Assembly: GCF_037482845.1 (NCBI RefSeq)
Contig: NZ_JBBHJW010000003.1
Location: forward strand, 62,001 to 126,000
Direction: 5' to 3'
Length of the DNA: 64,000 bases
Source of the DNA: Paucibacter_B soli
Lineage (GTDB): Bacteria > Pseudomonadota > Gammaproteobacteria > Burkholderiales > Burkholderiaceae_C
Part shown: one piece after another, positions 61,082-64,000 of the stretch
Layout of the letters: each line of letters begins with the position of its first letter
How positions within the stretch are numbered: position 1 is the stretch's first letter
Notes under the pieces: generated by a model
The model's input: only the letters and a program-made list of their open reading frames with translations
Told to the model about the DNA's origin: nothing
Database searches by the model: none
Position numbers and translations under genes: made by a program

Positions 61082-62299
61082 TTATCGCTTGTTGCGAATC
61101 GGCACGTTCATTTCCTCGGGCTTGATCTCGCGCACCAGCTCGGGCACGCCCCAGGCAAAGGCCGGATCCACCTTGATCTTGAAGTGGTACATGGACTGCA
61201 TGGCCTGGTGATCCTCGGCGCGGAAGCTCATCCGGCCCTTGGGCGTCTCGAAGCTCATGCCCTCCATGGTCTTGATGAGCTTGTTGGTGGCGGTGTCGCC
61301 GCCGGTCTTCTTCAGCGCTTCCACCACCGCGATCGCGGCGCTCATGCCGCCGGCGGTGAAGAAGTCGGGCGGCGCCTTGTACTTGCTGTAGTGGTTCGCC
61401 ACCAGCCATTCGTTGACCGGGTTCTTGGGCATGCCGAAGTAGTAATAGGCCGCGCCCTCCATGCCGGGGAACTGCTTGTAGGCCGTCATCGCCGGCAGGA
61501 TGTTGCCGCCGGTGGCGATCTCGATGCCATAACGCTTCAGGTCCAGGTCGGCGATCTTGAAGGGGTTGCCGCCGCCGGCCCAGATGATGAAGATGATCTT
61601 GCGGCCCGGCTTGTCCTTGAGCGCGTCGATGAGGCGCTGCGCACCGGCGGTGAAGTCGGTGGTGCTGGTGGGCAGGTATTCCTCATGCGTGATCTTGGCG
61701 GTCTTGAGGGCTTCCTTGAAGGCCTTCACGCCGTCGCGGCCAAAGGCATAGTCCTGTGCCAGCGTGGCGATCGTCACGCCCGGCTTGTCCAGCGCCACCG
61801 CATTGGCGATCGCATCCTGCGAGCTGTTGCGACCGGTGCGGAAGATGTATTTGTTCCATTTCTCGCCGGTGATGGCATCAGCCACGGCCGGCTCCACCAG
61901 CAGGATCTTCTTGTATTCCTCGGCCACCGGCAGCAACGCCAGCGCCACGCCGGAGGAGCTGGGGCCGACGGCCAGGTCGGCCTTGTCGTCGCCATAGGCG
62001 GCGGCCAAGAGGCTCTTGCCCACATCGGGCTTGCCCTGGTCGTCCTTCTCGATCACCACGATCTTCTTGCCGGCCACCGTCATCGTGCCCTGGGTGGCGT
62101 AGTCCAGGCCCATCATGAAGCCGGTCTGGGTCTGCTTGCCATAGGCTTCCAGCGGCCCGGTCTTGCTGTAGACATGGGCGATGCGGATCTCCTTGGCGCC
62201 GGCCTGGGCCCAGGCGGGCAGAGTCGCCATTGTGGCCAGCATGGTGGCCAAGCCAAGGGCCGACAGGCCAAGAAATCGTCGTGTCGTGATCATCGGCAT
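61082..62299 (-). CDS. Periplasmic substrate-binding protein of the Liv-type ABC importer
   Basis: A 405-residue type I periplasmic binding protein, first gene of the importer operon. The N-terminus MPMITTRRFLGLSALG has a twin-Arg pair before a hydrophobic stretch ending WAQA, so export may be Tat- or Sec-dependent. IRIAHVYSKTGPLEAYGKQT and GPSSSGVALAL lie in the ligand-binding fold. The length and blocks fit the LivK/amide-or-aromatic-binding group rather than strict Leu/Ile/Val binders. AGGAG sits 9 bases before the ATG; the frame stays open upstream but lacks a signal. Confidence 0.92.
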   Translation of the reverse strand: MPMITTRRFLGLSALGLATMLATMATLPAWAQAGAKEIRIAHVYSKTGPLEAYGKQTQTGFMMGLDYATQGTMTVAGKKIVVIEKDDQGKPDVGKSLLAAAYGDDKADLAVGPSSSGVALALLPVAEEYKKILLVEPAVADAITGEKWNKYIFRTGRNSSQDAIANAVALDKPGVTIATLAQDYAFGRDGVKAFKEALKTAKITHEEYLPTSTTDFTAGAQRLIDALKDKPGRKIIFIIWAGGGNPFKIADLDLKRYGIEIATGGNILPAMTAYKQFPGMEGAAYYYFGMPKNPVNEWLVANHYSKYKAPPDFFTAGGMSAAIAVVEALKKTGGDTATNKLIKTMEGMSFETPKGRMSFRAEDHQAMQSMYHFKIKVDPAFAWGVPELVREIKPEEMNVPIRNKR

Positions 62300-62345
62300 T
62301 GCTTGATTCTCCTGTGATGCCCTCGCGGGCGGCTGGCTGCACATG

Positions 62346-62362
62346 GGCTTGTAATGCAAGCC
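62346..62362. promoter_or_regulatory. Short palindrome upstream of the importer operon
   Basis: GGCTTG (62346-62351) and CAAGCC (62357-62362) flank a 5-base centre, 47 bp before the binding-protein ATG. It could be an operator in the leader of the operon. The rest of the 233-bp gap up to the chemoreceptor shows nothing clear. Confidence 0.35.
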
Positions 62363-62532
62363 TTGTGCCCAGCGTCGCCCACTCAGGGTAAGCACTGAAA
62401 AACAAGCCGCCGAGCACGGGGCCCGAGCAGGGTCGGCGGTCCGACCGTACAGAACTCAGACAGCCGACGCACAGGCGCATGCCTGGATTTCGGTCACTGC
62501 CTTGTTTGCAGACAGTGGCCGCGCCAACAGGG

Positions 62533-64000
62533 TCAAGCGCGCGCGAGCTTGAAAACCGACACCAGGGCGTTGAGCGAGGCCGCCTGCTGCTTCAGCGATT
62601 CAGCCGCGGCCGCGGTCTGCTCCACCAGCGCGGCATTCTGCTGCGTCATATTGTCGAGATTGGCCACCGCCTGATTCACCTGGGCAATGCCGTCCGCCTG
62701 GCCCACGCTGGACTGGCTGATCTCGTTGACCGTGGTGCTGACATGCTGCACCGCCTGCAGTATGTCGTCCATGGATTGACCGCCGCGCCCGACCTGCTGG
62801 GTGCCGGCGTTGACGCGCTCCACCGAATCCATGATCAGGCTCTTGATCTCCTTGGCCGCCTGCGCGGAGCGCTGCGCCAGGCTGCGCACCTCCGACGCCA
62901 CCACCGCGAAGCCACGGCCCTGGTCGCCGGCGCGCGCTGCCTCCACCGCGGCATTCAGCGCCAGGATATTGGTCTGGAAGGCCACACCGTCGATCACCGC
63001 GATGATGTCCGAGATCTTGCGGCTGGAAGTGGAGATGCCGTCCATGGTGGACACCACCTCGGTCATCACCGCCGCCCCTTGGCGCGCCTGTCCGGCGGCC
63101 TGATCGGCCAGCGCGTTGGTCTGCCGCGCCGCCTCGGTGGACTGCCGCACCTGCTGCACCAGCTCTTGCATCGAGGCCGCGGTCTGCTGCAGATTGGCCG
63201 CCGCCTGCTCGGTGCGCGCCGACAGATCCTGGCTGCCCAGCGCCACCTCGCTGGAGGCCGTGCCTATCGATTCGGTGGCCTCGCGTATGCCCTGCACCAG
63301 CTCGGTCAGGCGCCGCTGCATCGCCAGCACCTCGCCCAGCACCTGCCCGATCTCGTCGGAGCGGCCGATCTCGACATGGCCGCTCAGATCCCCAGCGGCC
63401 ACCGCATGCATGAGGTCGCGCATCGCGCCCAGGCGCCGCCGCAGGCTGCGCACAAACACCTCCACCCCGAGCAGCGCGGCCACGCCGGCCAGCACCACCA
63501 GCCCCAGCGTGAACAGCGCGTCGCGGCGGCTCACCGCGGCCACGTCGTCCACATAGACACCCGAGCCCAGCACCCAGCCCCAGGGCGCGAAACCCATCAC
63601 ATAGGAGCGCTTGGGCTCGGGCTCGCTGGCACCCGGCTTGGGCCAGAGATAGCTGACATAGCCGGCGCCCTCGGCGCGCACCGTCTTGACGAACTCCACG
63701 AACAGCAGCTTGCCCTTGGGATCCTTGCTGCCGCTCAGGTCCTGGCCGTTCAGCTCGGGCTTGATGGGGTGCATGACCATGCGCGGCCCCATGTCGTTGA
63801 TCCAGATGTACTCGTTGCCCGAGTAGCGGATCTTGCCGATCTCGGCCGCCGCGGCGGCCGTGGCCTCGGTCTCGCCGAGCGTGCCGGCACGCACCTTGTC
63901 GGCGTAGGCACGCGCGATCTTCTCGGCCGCCTTGACCTGCTCCACCGTGGTGGTCATCTTGACCGCGAGCAGGCTGTCCGCCGCTCGGGAGCTCAACAGC
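62533..64000 (-). CDS. Methyl-accepting chemotaxis protein with Cache sensor (start beyond window)
   Basis: The visible 489 or so codons run to the window edge without a true start. Order from the N-terminal side: part of a periplasmic sCache domain (EYIWINDMGPRMVMHP, then WGWVLGSGVYVDDV), a membrane helix (LFTLGLVVLAGVAALLGVEV), a HAMP linker, and the signalling domain with the hairpin tip IIAVIDGVAFQTNILALNAA. It would report a small ligand to CheA/CheW. The importer operon lies downstream on the same strand after 233 bp, so a shared ligand is possible. Confidence 0.93.
   Translation of the reverse strand, partial: LLSSRAADSLLAVKMTTTVEQVKAAEKIARAYADKVRAGTLGETEATAAAAAEIGKIRYSGNEYIWINDMGPRMVMHPIKPELNGQDLSGSKDPKGKLLFVEFVKTVRAEGAGYVSYLWPKPGASEPEPKRSYVMGFAPWGWVLGSGVYVDDVAAVSRRDALFTLGLVVLAGVAALLGVEVFVRSLRRRLGAMRDLMHAVAAGDLSGHVEIGRSDEIGQVLGEVLAMQRRLTELVQGIREATESIGTASSEVALGSQDLSARTEQAAANLQQTAASMQELVQQVRQSTEAARQTNALADQAAGQARQGAAVMTEVVSTMDGISTSSRKISDIIAVIDGVAFQTNILALNAAVEAARAGDQGRGFAVVASEVRSLAQRSAQAAKEIKSLIMDSVERVNAGTQQVGRGGQSMDDILQAVQHVSTTVNEISQSSVGQADGIAQVNQAVANLDNMTQQNAALVEQTAAAAESLKQQAASLNALVSVFKLARA

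Overview
The window is GC-rich bacterial chromosome, roughly two thirds G+C by eye, and densely coded on both strands. The gene content points to a betaproteobacterium of the order Burkholderiales: a System II cytochrome c maturation pair behind a diheme cytochrome c4, a GroESL operon under a CIRCE operator, MsrPQ, a PHA-granule-associated protein, a wax ester/triacylglycerol synthase and many Burkholderiales-type DUF proteins. The Roseateles/Rubrivivax/Leptothrix side of the order is my guess from the overall gene style; a 16S or marker-gene search would settle it. I saw no tRNA, rRNA, CRISPR array, prophage or intact insertion sequence.

Layout. 0-2.8 kb: an ABC exporter (permease cut by the window edge) divergent from a TetR regulator, then a TPR-like protein. 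2.9-3.9 kb: two related small secreted proteins. 4-6.2 kb: a lipid-storage patch (wax synthase/DGAT, acyl-CoA-binding protein, PHA-system protein), in which the first two genes are bracketed by an inverted pair of a 38-bp repeat. 6.2-9.3 kb: an overlapping chain of a molybdopterin oxidoreductase, a lipoprotein aminopeptidase and the PHA protein. 9.4-15.5 kb: an overlapping M20 hydrolase / DUF2817 / DUF1415 operon, an isochorismatase-fold hydrolase, a GlxA-type regulator and gshA. 15.6-18.1 kb: two transporters. 18.1-20.3 kb: groS-groL with a heat-shock-like promoter and CIRCE. 20.4-25.6 kb: a DUF1631 protein, a patatin/beta-barrel (type Vd) protein and an alpha/beta hydrolase. 25.6-32.4 kb: engB divergent from cytochrome c4, resB-ccsB and msrP-msrQ. 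32.4-38.1 kb: a diguanylate cyclase, a flavoprotein-FolB fusion followed 5 bp later by ttcA, a DUF4136 lipoprotein and glmU. 38-46.5 kb: mixed small genes, including a RAYT-like transposase relative that has lost its HUH histidines, and a lipoprotein S10 carboxypeptidase overlapping an EF-hand-like protein. 46.5-56 kb: an S9 peptidase with a coiled-coil insertion and a double-length UvrA. 56-64 kb: a lone receiver, then an alpha/beta hydrolase tied to a complete branched-chain-amino-acid-type ABC importer, and a chemoreceptor cut by the right edge.

Several genes appear to work together: the importer with its coupled hydrolase (uptake and processing of an unknown small molecule); cytochrome c4 with ResB/CcsB (heme attachment to periplasmic cytochromes); MsrP with MsrQ (repair of oxidised periplasmic methionine); and DGAT with ACBP and the PHA protein (carbon storage). 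Tight packing, with many 4-bp start/stop overlaps and four convergent gene pairs sharing 3' ends, is a general trait of this stretch. The strongest candidates for something under-described are the flavoprotein-FolB fusion beside ttcA, the tandem UvrA, the HUH-less RAYT relative and the paired small secreted proteins.
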